Shown here: piece by piece, positions 29,938-43,921 of the stretch
Layout: the number at the start of each line of letters is the position of its first letter
How positions within the stretch are numbered: position 1 is the stretch's first letter
DNA from: Enterobacter hormaechei subsp. xiangfangensis
GTDB lineage: Bacteria > Pseudomonadota > Gammaproteobacteria > Enterobacterales > Enterobacteriaceae
DNA: 64,000 nucleotides
Direction of reading: 5' to 3'
Assembly: GCF_001729785.1 (NCBI RefSeq)
Contig: NZ_CP017183.1
Span: 3,286,001-3,350,000, forward strand
Program-made: the position numbers and the translations under genes
The notes under the pieces: generated by a model
What the model was told of the DNA's origin: nothing
What the model saw: the letters and a program-made list of their open reading frames with translations, nothing else
Databases searched by the model: none

Positions 29938-30639
29938 TCAAAGCTTAAGAATATCTTTCACAAACGGAATGGTCAGCTTGCGCTGGGCGGTGATGGAGGC
30001 GCGATCGAGCTGATCGAGCGTATCAAAGAGCGTGCGCATCTCCCGATCCAGACGCTTGAGCAGGAAGCGCCCTACGTCTTCCGGCAGTTCAAATCCGCGC
30101 AGTCTGGCGCGCAACTGAAGTGCCTGGAGTTTGTCTTCATCCGACAGCGGTTGCAGCTTGTAGATTTGCCCCCAATCCAGACGAGACGCCAGATCCGGCA
30201 GCCCCAGATTGAGCTGGCGCGGCGGACGATCGCCGGTGATCAGCAGCCGGGTTTTGCCCGACTCCAGAATGCGGTTGTAGAGGTTAAAGATCGCCATTTC
30301 CCACGGTTCGTCCCCCGCCACGCATTCGATATTATCGATGCAGACCAGGGAGAGATGTTCCATGCCCTCCAGCACCTCAGGCACAAACCAGGTGCGTTTA
30401 TCCAGCGGCACATAGCCTACCGCGTCACCGCGCGCCGAAAGCTCCGCACAGGCGGCATGCAGCAGGTGGCTGCGTCCCGCGCCTTCGCGTGACCAGATAT
30501 AGATGTATCCGCTGTGTTCCTGGCGCAGCACGTTTTGCAGTGCAGCCAGTAAAGAGGGGTTATCACCCGGCCAGAAACTCGCGAAAGTTTCATCGTCAGG
30601 GAGATAAAGTGGCAGAGAGAGCTGTGCCGGTCCGTTCAG
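29938..30639 (-). CDS. hda: DnaA regulatory inactivator Hda (CTG start)
   Basis: AAA+ protein homologous to DnaA that, with the DNA-loaded beta clamp, stimulates ATP hydrolysis by DnaA and so prevents re-initiation. The reading frame runs upstream past a GTG at 30531 to a CTG at 30639, which adds 36 residues starting (M)[18 protein letters not shown]. This contains the clamp-binding motif QLSLPL (6-11). The total is 233 residues, the length reported for E. coli Hda, which also begins at CTG. TTGAGGTATTT gives a good ribosome binding site, and no in-frame ATG or GTG lies between the upstream stop and the CTG. The variant Walker A is [10 protein letters not shown]. Confidence 0.93.
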   Translation of the reverse strand: MNGPAQLSLPLYLPDDETFASFWPGDNPSLLAALQNVLRQEHSGYIYIWSREGAGRSHLLHAACAELSARGDAVGYVPLDKRTWFVPEVLEGMEHLSLVCIDNIECVAGDEPWEMAIFNLYNRILESGKTRLLITGDRPPRQLNLGLPDLASRLDWGQIYKLQPLSDEDKLQALQLRARLRGFELPEDVGRFLLKRLDREMRTLFDTLDQLDRASITAQRKLTIPFVKDILKL

Positions 30640-30735
30640 AAATACCTCAACCAGAGATCTTACATAAAATCGGAATGGAGTTTAACACGGAACCTGCAAG
30701 GAGAGAACCGGGCGATCCTTCGCCCGGCATGACGA

Positions 30736-32025
30736 TCAATGTGGCGCTTTTTCGCTGTCGTCCGCGTCCAGCACCACCTCTTCCGGGCGGATCACCGAGA
30801 TCAGCTTGAAAATCAGGCTCAGGCCGACGCCGACGATGGTCGCCAGCGCCATACCCTTCAGCTCTGCCGCGCCGATGTGCACCTTCGCGCCGCTCACGCC
30901 GATAATCAGGATAACGGAGGTCAGGATCAGGTTCTGCGCCTTGCTGTAATCCACTTTGGATTCAATCAGCACGCGAATACCGGAGGCACCGATCACCCCG
31001 TACAGCAGCAGAGAAACGCCGCCCATCACCGGCACCGGGATAATCTGGATCGCTGCCGCCAGTTTACCAACGCAGGAGAGCAGAATGGCGATGATCGCCG
31101 CGCCGCCGATAACCCAGGTGCTGTAGACGCGGGTGATCGCCATTACGCCGATATTCTCACCGTAAGTCGTGTTTGGCGTGGAGCCGAAGAAACCAGAGAT
31201 GATGGTGGAGAAACCGTTGGCAAACATGGAGCGATGCAGGCCCGGGTCGCGGATCAGGTCGCGCTTCACGATGTTCGCCGTCACCACCAGGTGGCCGACG
31301 TGCTCAGCAATCACCACCAGCGCAGCAGGCAGAATGGTGAAAATGGCGAACCATTCAAAGCGCGGGGTGTAGAAGGTTGGCAGCGCGAACCAGTGCGCCT
31401 CGGCAATCGGGGTGGTATCCACAACGCCCATCACGAAGGAGAGCGCGTAACCCGCCAGCACGCCGATCAGGATTGGGATAATCGCCATAAAGCCGCGGAA
31501 GAGGACGGAACCGAATACCGTCACGCCCAGCGTCACCAGCGAAATAATAATGGTTTTAGAATCCGGTGACTGACCGTCCGCAGGCAGCAGCCCAGCCATG
31601 TTCGCCGCGACACCCGCCAGCTCCAGGCCGATGACGGCAACGATGGCCCCCATTGCCGCAGGCGGGAACATCACGTCCAGCCAGCCGGTACCGGCTTTCT
31701 TCACGATGAAGGAGACCAGGCAGAACAGCACGCCGCACATGATGAAGCCGCCCAGCGCGACCTCATAACCCAGCGGCAGCAACAGCAGTACCGGGGAGAT
31801 AAACGCGAAGCTCGACCCGAGATAGGCCGGGATTTTGCCTTTACAGATGAAGAGGTAAAGCAGCGTACCGATGCCGTTAAACAGCAGCACGGTAGCCGGG
31901 TTAATGTGAAACAGGATTGGCACCAGCACGGTTGCGCCAAACATGGCGAACAGGTGCTGCAAACTAAGCGGGATTGTCTGTAAAAGCGGCGGTCTTTCAC
32001 TCACCCCGATAGCACGGCGCGTCAT
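30736..32025 (-). CDS. uraA: Uracil permease UraA
   Basis: Proton-coupled uracil transporter of the NCS2 (nucleobase-ascorbate) family, 429 residues with about 14 membrane segments. The substrate-site glutamate region is in VVIAEHVGHLVVTANIV (about 236-252) and the later PNTTYGENIGVMAITRVYS loop is the family signature. It follows upp on the minus strand after an attenuator-like terminator, so the two form the usual uracil salvage operon. AGAGGAAAACACT precedes the ATG. Confidence 0.96.
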   Translation of the reverse strand: MTRRAIGVSERPPLLQTIPLSLQHLFAMFGATVLVPILFHINPATVLLFNGIGTLLYLFICKGKIPAYLGSSFAFISPVLLLLPLGYEVALGGFIMCGVLFCLVSFIVKKAGTGWLDVMFPPAAMGAIVAVIGLELAGVAANMAGLLPADGQSPDSKTIIISLVTLGVTVFGSVLFRGFMAIIPILIGVLAGYALSFVMGVVDTTPIAEAHWFALPTFYTPRFEWFAIFTILPAALVVIAEHVGHLVVTANIVKRDLIRDPGLHRSMFANGFSTIISGFFGSTPNTTYGENIGVMAITRVYSTWVIGGAAIIAILLSCVGKLAAAIQIIPVPVMGGVSLLLYGVIGASGIRVLIESKVDYSKAQNLILTSVILIIGVSGAKVHIGAAELKGMALATIVGVGLSLIFKLISVIRPEEVVLDADDSEKAPH

Positions 32026-32062
32026 AGTGTTTTCCTCTGAGTGTCATTGTTGGCTTTTATTC

Positions 32063-32095
32063 AAAAAAAAGCCGACTATCAAAGTCGGCTTCTTT
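32063..32095 (-). terminator. Attenuator/terminator between upp and uraA
   Basis: Stem AAGCCGAC (32069-32076) and GTCGGCTT (32084-32091). Read on the minus strand it ends in eight Ts. It lies between upp and uraA and would let part of the upp transcripts stop before uraA. Confidence 0.85.
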
Positions 32096-32107
32096 ATCGT
32101 TATTCGA

Positions 32108-32734
32108 TTATTTAGTACCAAAAATCTTATCGCCGGCATCGCCGAGCCCCGGGATGATGTACCCGTGCTCGTTCAGTCCCTGGTCGACAGACGCGGTATA
32201 GAGTTCAACGTCCGGGTGCGCTTTTTCCAGCGCCGCGATACCTTCCGGCGCCGCAACCAGTACCAGCACTTTGATGCTGCTGCATCCCGCTTTTTTCAGC
32301 AGGTCGATGGTGGCGATCATCGAACCGCCGGTCGCGAGCATCGGGTCAACCACCAGCGCCATACGCTCATCGATGTTAGAGACCAGCTTCTGGAAGTACG
32401 GGACCGGCTCAAGCGTCTCTTCGTTACGGTAGATACCCACCACGCTGATACGCGCGCTTGGGACGTGCTCCAGCACGCCTTCCATCATGCCCAGACCCGC
32501 ACGCAGGATTGGCACCACGGTAATTTTTTTACCTTTGATCTGCTCAACCTGTACCGGGCCGTTCCAGCCTTCGATGGTCACTTTTTCCGTTTCCAGATCA
32601 GAGGTCGCTTCGTAGGTCAGCAGGCTACCCACTTCAGAAGCCAGTTCGCGAAAACGCTTCGTGCTGATGTCATGCTCACGCATCAGGCCCAACTTGTGTT
32701 TAACGAGTGGGTGTTTCACTTCCACAATCTTCAT
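32108..32734 (-). CDS. upp: Uracil phosphoribosyltransferase
   Basis: Salvage enzyme converting uracil and PRPP to UMP, 208 residues as in E. coli. PRPP-binding loop DPMLATGGS (about 131-139) and the uracil-binding C-terminal [13 protein letters not shown] are present. ATG at 32734 follows AGAGGAGAAAGAG; a 32-codon extension further upstream lacks homology. First gene of the upp-uraA operon, with a TATAAT -10 about 45 bases upstream (32777-32782 on the minus strand). Confidence 0.97.
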   Translation of the reverse strand: MKIVEVKHPLVKHKLGLMREHDISTKRFRELASEVGSLLTYEATSDLETEKVTIEGWNGPVQVEQIKGKKITVVPILRAGLGMMEGVLEHVPSARISVVGIYRNEETLEPVPYFQKLVSNIDERMALVVDPMLATGGSMIATIDLLKKAGCSSIKVLVLVAAPEGIAALEKAHPDVELYTASVDQGLNEHGYIIPGLGDAGDKIFGTK

Positions 32735-32776
32735 TCTCTTTCTCCTCTGAGGTGGCATCCGCAAAAAAATCGCGGG

Positions 32777-32782
32777 ATTATA
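32777..32782 (-). promoter_or_regulatory. Probable -10 element of upp
   Basis: TATAAT on the minus strand, 43-48 bases before the upp start codon. The -35 hexamer at 17 bases spacing (ATGGCG) is weak, suggesting an activated or modest promoter. Confidence 0.5.
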
Positions 32783-32835
32783 CCGCTTTTTTCGGATTGC
32801 GCCATACCCATCTTGCTTGACATACATCAATCAAA

Positions 32836-32866
32836 AACAAAAAAGCCGGAGGCGAGGCTCCGGCTT
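32836..32866 (-). terminator. Terminator after the GH1 gene
   Basis: Nine-base stem AAGCCGGAG (32843-32851) and CTCCGGCTT (32858-32866) with a six-base loop. On the minus strand it is followed by TTTTTTGTTTTT. It ends transcripts from the GH1 glucosidase gene, after the REP pair, and isolates upp. Confidence 0.88.
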
Positions 32867-32879
32867 GGGGCGGGATTCT

Positions 32880-32947
32880 GCCGGGTGGCGCTAACGCTTA
32901 CCCGGCCTGGACATCCCGTAGGCCCGGTAAGCGCAGCGCCACCGGGC
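32880..32947. repeat. Pair of inverted REP elements (BIME)
   Basis: GCCGGGTGGCGCTAACGCTTACCCGGC and the opposite unit GGCCCGGTAAGCGCAGCGCCACCGGGC flank a 16-base spacer, just downstream of the GH1 gene and before its terminator. Confidence 0.85.
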
Positions 32948-32949
32948 AA

Positions 32950-34383
<1,434 letters not shown>

Positions 34384-34424
34384 CTATCCCTCATTCTGCG
34401 TTATTTTCTGCAAAAACAGTTACA

Positions 34425-34436
34425 GAAACCGGTTTC
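34425..34436. promoter_or_regulatory. LacI-family operator, distal to purM
   Basis: Perfect palindrome GAAACCGGTTTC, 45-56 bases upstream of the GH1 gene start. It equals the core of the AscG target TGAAACCGGTTTCA known from the E. coli asc/prp genes. Confidence 0.7.
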
Positions 34437-34481
34437 AGTTTGATGATGTGCAAAGGGGATTGCCGTTGCAAGCAGATCGCC

Positions 34482-34493
34482 GAAACCGGTTTC
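34482..34493. promoter_or_regulatory. Second LacI-family operator
   Basis: Second exact copy of GAAACCGGTTTC, centred 57 bases from the first. Two copies at this distance could support looping or a strong repressed state of the GH1 promoter. Confidence 0.7.
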
Positions 34494-34568
34494 ATTTTCG
34501 TGAACAGAGTCAAGTTTGTTGCCCTGTACAGGCCGCACAGAAAAAAAGATCCCCACGCCGAGAATAGG

Positions 34569-34584
34569 CTCGCAAACGTTTGCC
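34569..34584. promoter_or_regulatory. PurR-type operator before purM
   Basis: CTCGCAAACGTTTGCC contains the perfect PurR core GCAAACGTTTGC, 63-78 bases before purM. A possible -10 TAGAAT follows near 34592, so binding would cover the -35 region. Confidence 0.85.
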
Positions 34585-34643
34585 TGGACTGTTAGAATTG
34601 CGCCGATTTTTCTTACTAGCTATGCAATCGCGTGGGGATTTAA

Positions 34644-36322
<1,679 letters not shown>

Positions 36323-36334
36323 TGTGTTTGAATT

Positions 36335-36401
36335 GCCCGGCGGCGCTTCGCTTGCACGGGCCTACGGTCCCGTAGGTCGTGGTAAGCGCAGCGCCACCCG
36401 A
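36335..36401. repeat. Degenerate REP pair
   Basis: GCCCGGCGGCGCTTCGCTTGCACGGGC followed by a second, worn unit GGTCGTGGTAAGCGCAGCGCCACCCG, placed between purN and ppk. Both arms have mismatches compared with the other REP pairs here. Confidence 0.7.
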
Positions 36402-36550
36402 CATCCCCTCCCCCAACCCTCTAAATTCCCCAATAAAAAAATAACTGTCATACTTTTCTGGCACTGTTGGACATATCGTGGAAATGCTCGCCATAATAAG
36501 GACGAGACGGATTTACCACGTCCTGTGATTGAACTGGAGTGTGAGCTGTA

Positions 36551-38611
36551 ATGGGTCAGGAAAAGTTATACATCGAGAAAGAGCTAAGCTGGTTAGCATT
36601 CAACGAACGTGTACTTCAGGAAGCGGCCGATAAAACCAACCCGCTGATTGAACGTATGCGTTTTTTAGGCATCTATTCCAACAATCTGGATGAGTTCTAC
36701 AAGGTTCGCTTCGCCGAACTGAAACGCCGAATCATCATCAGCGAAGAACAGGGCTTAAACTCCCACTCGCGACATCTGCTTGGAAAAATCCAGTCTCGCG
36801 TCATGAAAGCCGATCAGGAATTTGATGGCCTCTATAACGAGCTGCTGCTGGAAATGGCACGCAACCAAATCTTCCTGATCAACGAACGCCAGCTCTCCGC
36901 GAATCAGCAAAACTGGCTGCGCCACTATTTTAAACATTATCTGCGCCAGCATATCACCCCGATTCTGATCAACCGTGAAACCGATCTGGTGCAGTTCCTG
37001 AAAGATGACTACACCTATCTGGCGGTAGAAATCATTCGTGGTGAGACCATTAACTACGCGCTGCTGGAAATACCGTCTGATAAAGTCCCACGCTTTGTAA
37101 ACCTGCCGCCGGAAACCCCGCGCCGACGTAAACCGATGATCCTGCTGGATAACATCCTGCGCTACTGCCTGGACGATATCTTCAAAGGCTTCTTCGATTA
37201 CGACGCGCTCAACGCCTACTCTATGAAGATGACCCGTGACGCCGAGTACGATCTGGTGCATGAGATGGAAGCCAGCCTGATGGAGCTGATGTCTTCCAGC
37301 CTCAAGCAGCGCCTGACGGCGGAGCCGGTGCGGTTTGTCTATCAGCGTGATATGCCGGACGCAATGGTGGAGATGCTGCGCGATAAGCTGACCATCTCCC
37401 GCTACGACTCCATTATTCCCGGCGGGCGTTACCACAACTTTAAAGATTTCATTGGCTTCCCGAACGTCGGCAAAGCCAATCTGGTGAACAAACCGCTGCC
37501 GCGCCTGCGCCATATCTGGTTCGATAAGTTCCGCAACGGGTTCGACGCCATCCGCGAACGGGATGTACTGCTCTACTATCCGTATCATACCTTTGAGCAC
37601 GTGCTGGAATTGCTGCGTCAGGCCTCATTCGATCCGAACGTGCTGGCGATTAAAATCAATATTTATCGCGTGGCGAAAGATTCCCGCATCATCGATGCGA
37701 TGATCCACGCGGCGCACAACGGCAAGAAAGTGACCGTGGTAGTTGAGCTCCAGGCTCGCTTCGACGAAGAGGCCAACATCCACTGGGCGCGCCGACTGAC
37801 GGAAGCGGGCGTGCACGTCATCTTCTCCGCGCCGGGGCTGAAAATTCACGCCAAGCTGTTCCTGATCTCCCGTAAAGAGGGTGACGACGTGGTGCGCTAC
37901 GCCCATATCGGTACCGGGAACTTTAACGAGAAAACCGCGAGAATCTACACCGACTATTCGCTGCTGACTGCCGATGCCCGCATCACCAACGAAGTGCGTC
38001 GGGTGTTCAACTTCATTGAGAACCCGTACCGCCCGGTGAGCTTCGATTATCTGCTGGTGTCACCGCAGAACTCACGGCGCCTGCTGTACGATATGATCGA
38101 CAAAGAGATTGCCAATGCGCAGAACGGCTTGTCGTCCGGCATCACGCTGAAGCTTAACAATCTGGTGGACAAAGGGCTGGTGGACCGCCTGTACGCGGCC
38201 TCCAGCTCTGGCGTTCCGGTAAATCTGCTCATTCGCGGCATGTGCTCGCTCATTCCGGAACTGGAAGGCATTAGCGATAACATCCGCGTGATCAGCATTG
38301 TGGATCGCTATCTTGAACACGATCGCGTCTATATTTTCGATAACGCCGGTGATAAGCGCGTATACCTCTCGTCCGCCGACTGGATGACGCGTAACATTGA
38401 TTACCGTATTGAAGTGGCGGCACCGCTGCTGGATCCTCGCCTGAAGCAGCGTATCCTGGACATTATCGAGATCCTGTTCAGCGATACGGTGAAAGCACGT
38501 TATATCGACAAAGAACTCAGTAATCGCTATGTACCGCGCGGCAATCGCCGTAAAGTGCGCTCGCAGCTGGCGATTTACGATTACATTAAATCACTTGAGC
38601 AACCCGATTAA
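36551..38611 (+). CDS. ppk: Polyphosphate kinase
   Basis: Membrane-associated enzyme that reversibly builds polyphosphate from ATP. The 686 residues cover the N, head, C1 and C2 domains of PPK1. The phosphorylated histidine is H433 in [10 protein letters not shown] and the second essential histidine is H452 in [12 protein letters not shown]. coli has 435 and 454, so two residues are missing upstream. ATG follows GGAGTGTGAGCTGTA. ppx begins three bases after the stop, in one operon. Confidence 0.97.
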   Translation: MGQEKLYIEKELSWLAFNERVLQEAADKTNPLIERMRFLGIYSNNLDEFYKVRFAELKRRIIISEEQGLNSHSRHLLGKIQSRVMKADQEFDGLYNELLLEMARNQIFLINERQLSANQQNWLRHYFKHYLRQHITPILINRETDLVQFLKDDYTYLAVEIIRGETINYALLEIPSDKVPRFVNLPPETPRRRKPMILLDNILRYCLDDIFKGFFDYDALNAYSMKMTRDAEYDLVHEMEASLMELMSSSLKQRLTAEPVRFVYQRDMPDAMVEMLRDKLTISRYDSIIPGGRYHNFKDFIGFPNVGKANLVNKPLPRLRHIWFDKFRNGFDAIRERDVLLYYPYHTFEHVLELLRQASFDPNVLAIKINIYRVAKDSRIIDAMIHAAHNGKKVTVVVELQARFDEEANIHWARRLTEAGVHVIFSAPGLKIHAKLFLISRKEGDDVVRYAHIGTGNFNEKTARIYTDYSLLTADARITNEVRRVFNFIENPYRPVSFDYLLVSPQNSRRLLYDMIDKEIANAQNGLSSGITLKLNNLVDKGLVDRLYAASSSGVPVNLLIRGMCSLIPELEGISDNIRVISIVDRYLEHDRVYIFDNAGDKRVYLSSADWMTRNIDYRIEVAAPLLDPRLKQRILDIIEILFSDTVKARYIDKELSNRYVPRGNRRKVRSQLAIYDYIKSLEQPD

Positions 38612-40153
<1,542 letters not shown>

Positions 40154-40157
40154 CGGC

Positions 40158-42398
40158 TCAGGCGCTCTCCTGAGAAGGCTCCGTGTCGAGCAACGTATCA
40201 AGCTCAGCCGGCAACCCAATCAAATAGCCCTGCACATAATCGATACCTAGCGCGTGCACCGCGCTACGTATCTCTTCTGTTTCCACATATTCCGCCACCA
40301 CCAGCATTTTCTTCATCCGGGCCAGATGGCAAATAGAAGCCACAATCTGGTAATCCAGGCTGTTGCTGACAATATTGCGAATAAAACCGCCGTCGATTTT
40401 GAGGATGTCGGCGTCCACGCTTTTTAACCGCGCATAGCTGGCGTAGCCGGTGCCAAAATCATCAATGGCGATCCGGATGCCCATTTTTTGTAATTTCCTG
40501 AGGGTAGACGCCGCCAGATCCGCATGACCAAAGGCGCTGCTTTCGGTCACTTCAAAGATCAACTGCCATGCTTCAACGGCGTATTTAGCTAACAGGCGGC
40601 TCACTTCAAGCGGGAACTGCGCCCGGTAGACGGTAGAAGGTGCGAGGTTGATCGCAAAGCGCTGGCCCGGCAACCGCTGGCGGTGCTGTGCCAGGAAACT
40701 CAACGTACGCTCCAGTACCCATAAATCGACACGCGACGATAAACCAAATTCCTGTGCTATGGGCAGGAACTGTTCGGGAAAGATCAGCGCCCCATTATCA
40801 TCACGCATTCGCAGCAGCACCTCGTGATAACAATCGCCGCGCAGCCCGCGAACGGGTTGAACCAGCAGGGTAAAAGCGTCCTGCTCCAGCGCGGCCTGTA
40901 AACGGCTCATCATCGCGACCTTATCTTTCAGGCTACGCTGCAAGTGAACAGCCCCGCGCTGCTGAAGATTTTCCGGGTGGTTGGTAGAAAGGGAGAGATC
41001 GGCCACGATGCCCAGCTCCCCCAGCACCAGATAGAGGTGATTGACGGGTGAGCGCACATAGCAATAGCTTATGCCGACCTGAGGCTGTACCGGCATACCA
41101 TCCCAGACAAAAACGAACTGCTTGATATGCTCGTCCAGCGTCTCAATGCGCTGTTGATGCGACTCCGCATCCAGACGCACCGCCATGTCATACCCGGTGA
41201 GGTGATAGACTCGCTCATTGGGCTGAAGAGTGCCGTTTATCCATTGCGCCAGCTGCTGTTTATACTGGATCCGCAGCATCACGCCGTAATTGCGTCCCAG
41301 TACCTCCAGCTCGGGCACGCGCAGTAAACAGAGCGCTGACCACGGATGACTGGCCAGCTCGCGCGACAGCGCCCGCAGGTTGGGCATATGCACCACCGGA
41401 TCGAGAAAAGCCTGACTGCGGGAGCGAATATTGATGGCGCGCTGGCGTGTCGCCAGCATCGACATGTACGTCACAACGAAGGAAAAGACCAGATAGCTGG
41501 ATGAGGTGATCGCCAGCTGAATGCCATACCCCTCTTGCACCGGAATGTAGTGATAAAAAAAGTGAATCGACACCAGCAGGACCGGCGTCCAGATGAGTGA
41601 CATCAGCTTGTAGCCAAAGCGCATCGCCCCCCAGAGCATCACGGGCATCAGCAGGGACAAGGTGTAGTTGGTACTGAAAATGGAACTGTTTGCATTCATG
41701 GGCAGCAGCAGCATGACCAGCAACCCGCCCAGGGCTAAAAACCACACCACAAACTCAACGGCCGTCACCTTTTTGTCTATTTGCGCGCGGAGCTGGGACA
41801 TCAGTCCCTTGATATAGCGCGGATGCCGTATCAGGCGGATCAGCAGGTAGCTTAGCGGCACGCCCGTCAGCCCGCTCACCAGTAGCCCCTGATAGTTAAT
41901 AAGTGTCCGAATATTGAGGGGATTTAGCCCCGCGAGGCTCTGGCGGCTCTCATAAATGCCGAGATAAACCGCAAACTGAAACAGCACCAGAAAAAGCGTT
42001 GCCGGACAAAATACCTGCCAGAAAATACGCTGCCCCATCAGGCGTATGTCACCGTAAGCGGTCATATTACGCCGGGGCGCAAATACGCGATAACCGCCCC
42101 AGCTGAGCACCAGAGGAACGATAAAATGCAGAATGCCAGCCACGGTTTCAAATAACCCAACGGAGGGGTAATAACGTAAAAATAGCGATACCACCACCCC
42201 GGGGAGGGCTTCCAGGCCAAAGAACAACATCAGCGCCAGCAGAAAAGAGAGCGGGAGATAATAGAGCGCAACGATACCGTCGCCCAGCTGCGTTAAGGTA
42301 TTAGCCACACTTAGTACCGGGAGTAACACGACGGGTAAAATAAGAGGAAGTGCCCACCAGCGGTCTTTATTTTGCTTCAGGATGTGGTGAATATTCAT
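40158..42398 (-). CDS. pdeF: Cyclic-di-GMP phosphodiesterase PdeF (YfgF)
   Basis: Inner-membrane protein of 746 residues: about eight N-terminal membrane helices of MASE1 type, a degenerate GGDEF domain, and a C-terminal EAL domain. The EAL catalytic motifs are intact: EVLLRM at the EAL position, INLAPSTV, FEVTES, and DDFGTGYASYARLK. The GGDEF active-site motif is not recognisable. E. coli YfgF hydrolyses c-di-GMP and matters for anaerobic growth and peroxide resistance. ATG at 42398 aligns with E. coli; a 40-codon upstream extension does not. A candidate FNR box lies upstream. Confidence 0.94.
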   Translation of the reverse strand: MNIHHILKQNKDRWWALPLILPVVLLPVLSVANTLTQLGDGIVALYYLPLSFLLALMLFFGLEALPGVVVSLFLRYYPSVGLFETVAGILHFIVPLVLSWGGYRVFAPRRNMTAYGDIRLMGQRIFWQVFCPATLFLVLFQFAVYLGIYESRQSLAGLNPLNIRTLINYQGLLVSGLTGVPLSYLLIRLIRHPRYIKGLMSQLRAQIDKKVTAVEFVVWFLALGGLLVMLLLPMNANSSIFSTNYTLSLLMPVMLWGAMRFGYKLMSLIWTPVLLVSIHFFYHYIPVQEGYGIQLAITSSSYLVFSFVVTYMSMLATRQRAINIRSRSQAFLDPVVHMPNLRALSRELASHPWSALCLLRVPELEVLGRNYGVMLRIQYKQQLAQWINGTLQPNERVYHLTGYDMAVRLDAESHQQRIETLDEHIKQFVFVWDGMPVQPQVGISYCYVRSPVNHLYLVLGELGIVADLSLSTNHPENLQQRGAVHLQRSLKDKVAMMSRLQAALEQDAFTLLVQPVRGLRGDCYHEVLLRMRDDNGALIFPEQFLPIAQEFGLSSRVDLWVLERTLSFLAQHRQRLPGQRFAINLAPSTVYRAQFPLEVSRLLAKYAVEAWQLIFEVTESSAFGHADLAASTLRKLQKMGIRIAIDDFGTGYASYARLKSVDADILKIDGGFIRNIVSNSLDYQIVASICHLARMKKMLVVAEYVETEEIRSAVHALGIDYVQGYLIGLPAELDTLLDTEPSQESA

Positions 42399-42748
42399 AG
42401 ATGCTCGTTTACAACCCTTGCGCTCCAGAGGGTAAAGGAAGACAGGCATCCAACCTGACGTACACGTTGCCCGGAAAATTCCTGGCAAGCACAGTGGAGG
42501 AGGGATTTTAAATATCAACGACGGGATGCGGTTGACCTAAATCAAATTAATTTATCTGAATAAACCTTTCTTACGTTTTTTTTGAATATTTTTCCTGTAA
42601 TTATCAATGCGATAAATAAAAGCGTTGTTTTTAATAACATAAATTAATGTAAGCATTGACGGTATTTTACATTTCGCCGAATTGACCCAGACTTGCGGCT
42701 GTGCCTTAATAGCCGTATCGCCCAAAAGGGTATACTCAGGAAAAGAAA
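42399..42748. other. Divergent pdeF-yfgG intergenic region
   Basis: About 350 bases, AT-rich in the middle (42530-42670). It holds a candidate FNR box at 42532-42545 and must contain the promoters for pdeF (minus) and yfgG (plus). No hairpin terminator or RNA gene was recognised. Confidence 0.6.
42532..42545. promoter_or_regulatory. Candidate FNR box
   Basis: TTGACCTAAATCAA differs from the FNR consensus TTGATNNNNATCAA at one position. It is about 135 bases before the pdeF start. E. coli yfgF is reported to be expressed under anaerobic, FNR-dependent control. Confidence 0.6.
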
Positions 42749-42937
42749 GTGAGTCAGGCTACGCGTATGCGAAAACGACATCGATTTAACACCCGGATGA
42801 CCCGCATCATACTGCTCATCAGTTTCCTGTTTTTCTTTGGCCGCTTTGTTTATTCCTCCATTGGCGCCTGGTATCACCATCAGGACAAAATTCAGTCGCA
42901 GCAATCAGGCCTCGTTGTGGATTCGCCCGAGCGCTAA
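42749..42937 (+). CDS. yfgG: Small membrane protein YfgG
   Basis: A 62-residue protein close to E. coli YfgG: basic N-terminus (RMRKRHRFNTRMTR), one membrane helix (about 19-37, IILLISFLFFFGRFVYSSI) and a short polar tail. The start is GTG after AGGAAAAGAAA. E. coli YfgG has been connected with nickel/cobalt tolerance; the mechanism is unclear. Its stop overlaps the stop of the convergent LysR gene by four bases. Confidence 0.88.
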   Translation: MSQATRMRKRHRFNTRMTRIILLISFLFFFGRFVYSSIGAWYHHQDKIQSQQSGLVVDSPER

Positions 42938-43824
42938 CGTCCATGTTCACGCTGTAACAGCCGAATAATTACCGTCATCCCTTTGCTGAGGATCTTATCC
43001 TGACGCATCACTATCGCCAGTTGCCGGCGCAGAACGGGCGTTAACGATTGAACGCGTAATCCCTCCCGGTCGTCGGCATGCTCCACCGCCATTCGCGGCA
43101 CAATACTGTAGCCCAGCCCTGCACGTACCATGCGTTTGATGGCCTCAATACTGCCAAGCTGCATAACCGGTGAGACGGCTAGTCCGCGGGCTTCAAACCA
43201 GCCGTCAATCAACGTTCGCGTACCGCTGCCCGACTCAAACGCAATGAGCGGCTGAGCGTATAAAGAGTCTGGCGTAAACTGCTCCCCTTCTTCCGGCTGA
43301 ACCTGCGCGCCAATCCAGACAAACTCTTCCTGCATCGCGTGCATAATCGCCAACGTACGACCGCTCGCCGGTAGCGTGACCAGCCCCATATCCAGCCGAT
43401 TCTCCTCAATCGCCCTGACGATATCTGGCGTATTTCCCGTCGTCACTCCGATCCGTAACAGGGGATACTCCTCACGAAGCTGCTGCAACAGCGCTGGAAG
43501 CAGATGAATACAGGCCGTCGCGCCCGTGCCGAGCGTGATGGTGCCGCTCACTTCCTGATTGAACGCGCTAACCGAACGAATTGTCTCCTCAACCGCCAGT
43601 TCAAGACGTTCACCGTGCACCCGTAGCGCCTCACCGGCAGCAGTGGCTTTGATTCCACGCCCCGTACGTTCGATCAGCCGCGTCTGAAGAAACTGCTCCA
43701 GCTGGCGTATTTGCAGGCTGACGGCGGGCTGGGAAATACCCATTACATCTGCTGCCGCAGAAAAGCTGCCGCGTTGAACGACCAGACGAAAAGTGGCGAG
43801 GTGTCCCAGATTGAGCGTCGTCAT
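42934..43824 (-). CDS. LysR family transcriptional regulator
   Basis: 296-residue LysR regulator with the N-terminal winged HTH (about 4-63, GSFSAAADVMGISQPAVSLQIRQLE) and a C-terminal effector-binding domain of the periplasmic-binding type. It is divergent from an MFS transporter with 97 bases between the starts, the typical arrangement for a LysR protein controlling its neighbour. The effector cannot be told. It is absent at this place in E. coli. Confidence 0.9.
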   Translation of the reverse strand: MTTLNLGHLATFRLVVQRGSFSAAADVMGISQPAVSLQIRQLEQFLQTRLIERTGRGIKATAAGEALRVHGERLELAVEETIRSVSAFNQEVSGTITLGTGATACIHLLPALLQQLREEYPLLRIGVTTGNTPDIVRAIEENRLDMGLVTLPASGRTLAIMHAMQEEFVWIGAQVQPEEGEQFTPDSLYAQPLIAFESGSGTRTLIDGWFEARGLAVSPVMQLGSIEAIKRMVRAGLGYSIVPRMAVEHADDREGLRVQSLTPVLRRQLAIVMRQDKILSKGMTVIIRLLQREHGR

Positions 43825-43835
43825 GCAAAGTTTCT

Positions 43836-43852
43836 CTTATAGGGTGAATAAG
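43836..43852. promoter_or_regulatory. Candidate LysR box
   Basis: CTTATAGGGTGAATAAG: perfect five-base inverted arms around a seven-base centre, of the T-N11-A type. It lies 12 bases upstream of the lysR start codon, fitting autoregulation and control of the divergent transporter. Confidence 0.5.
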
Positions 43853-43921
43853 GATACGGCTCTGCCAGCACAATACCGCGCCCTGTATGCTCGGGACAAC
43901 TGCCTAACGGAATGAAAAATA

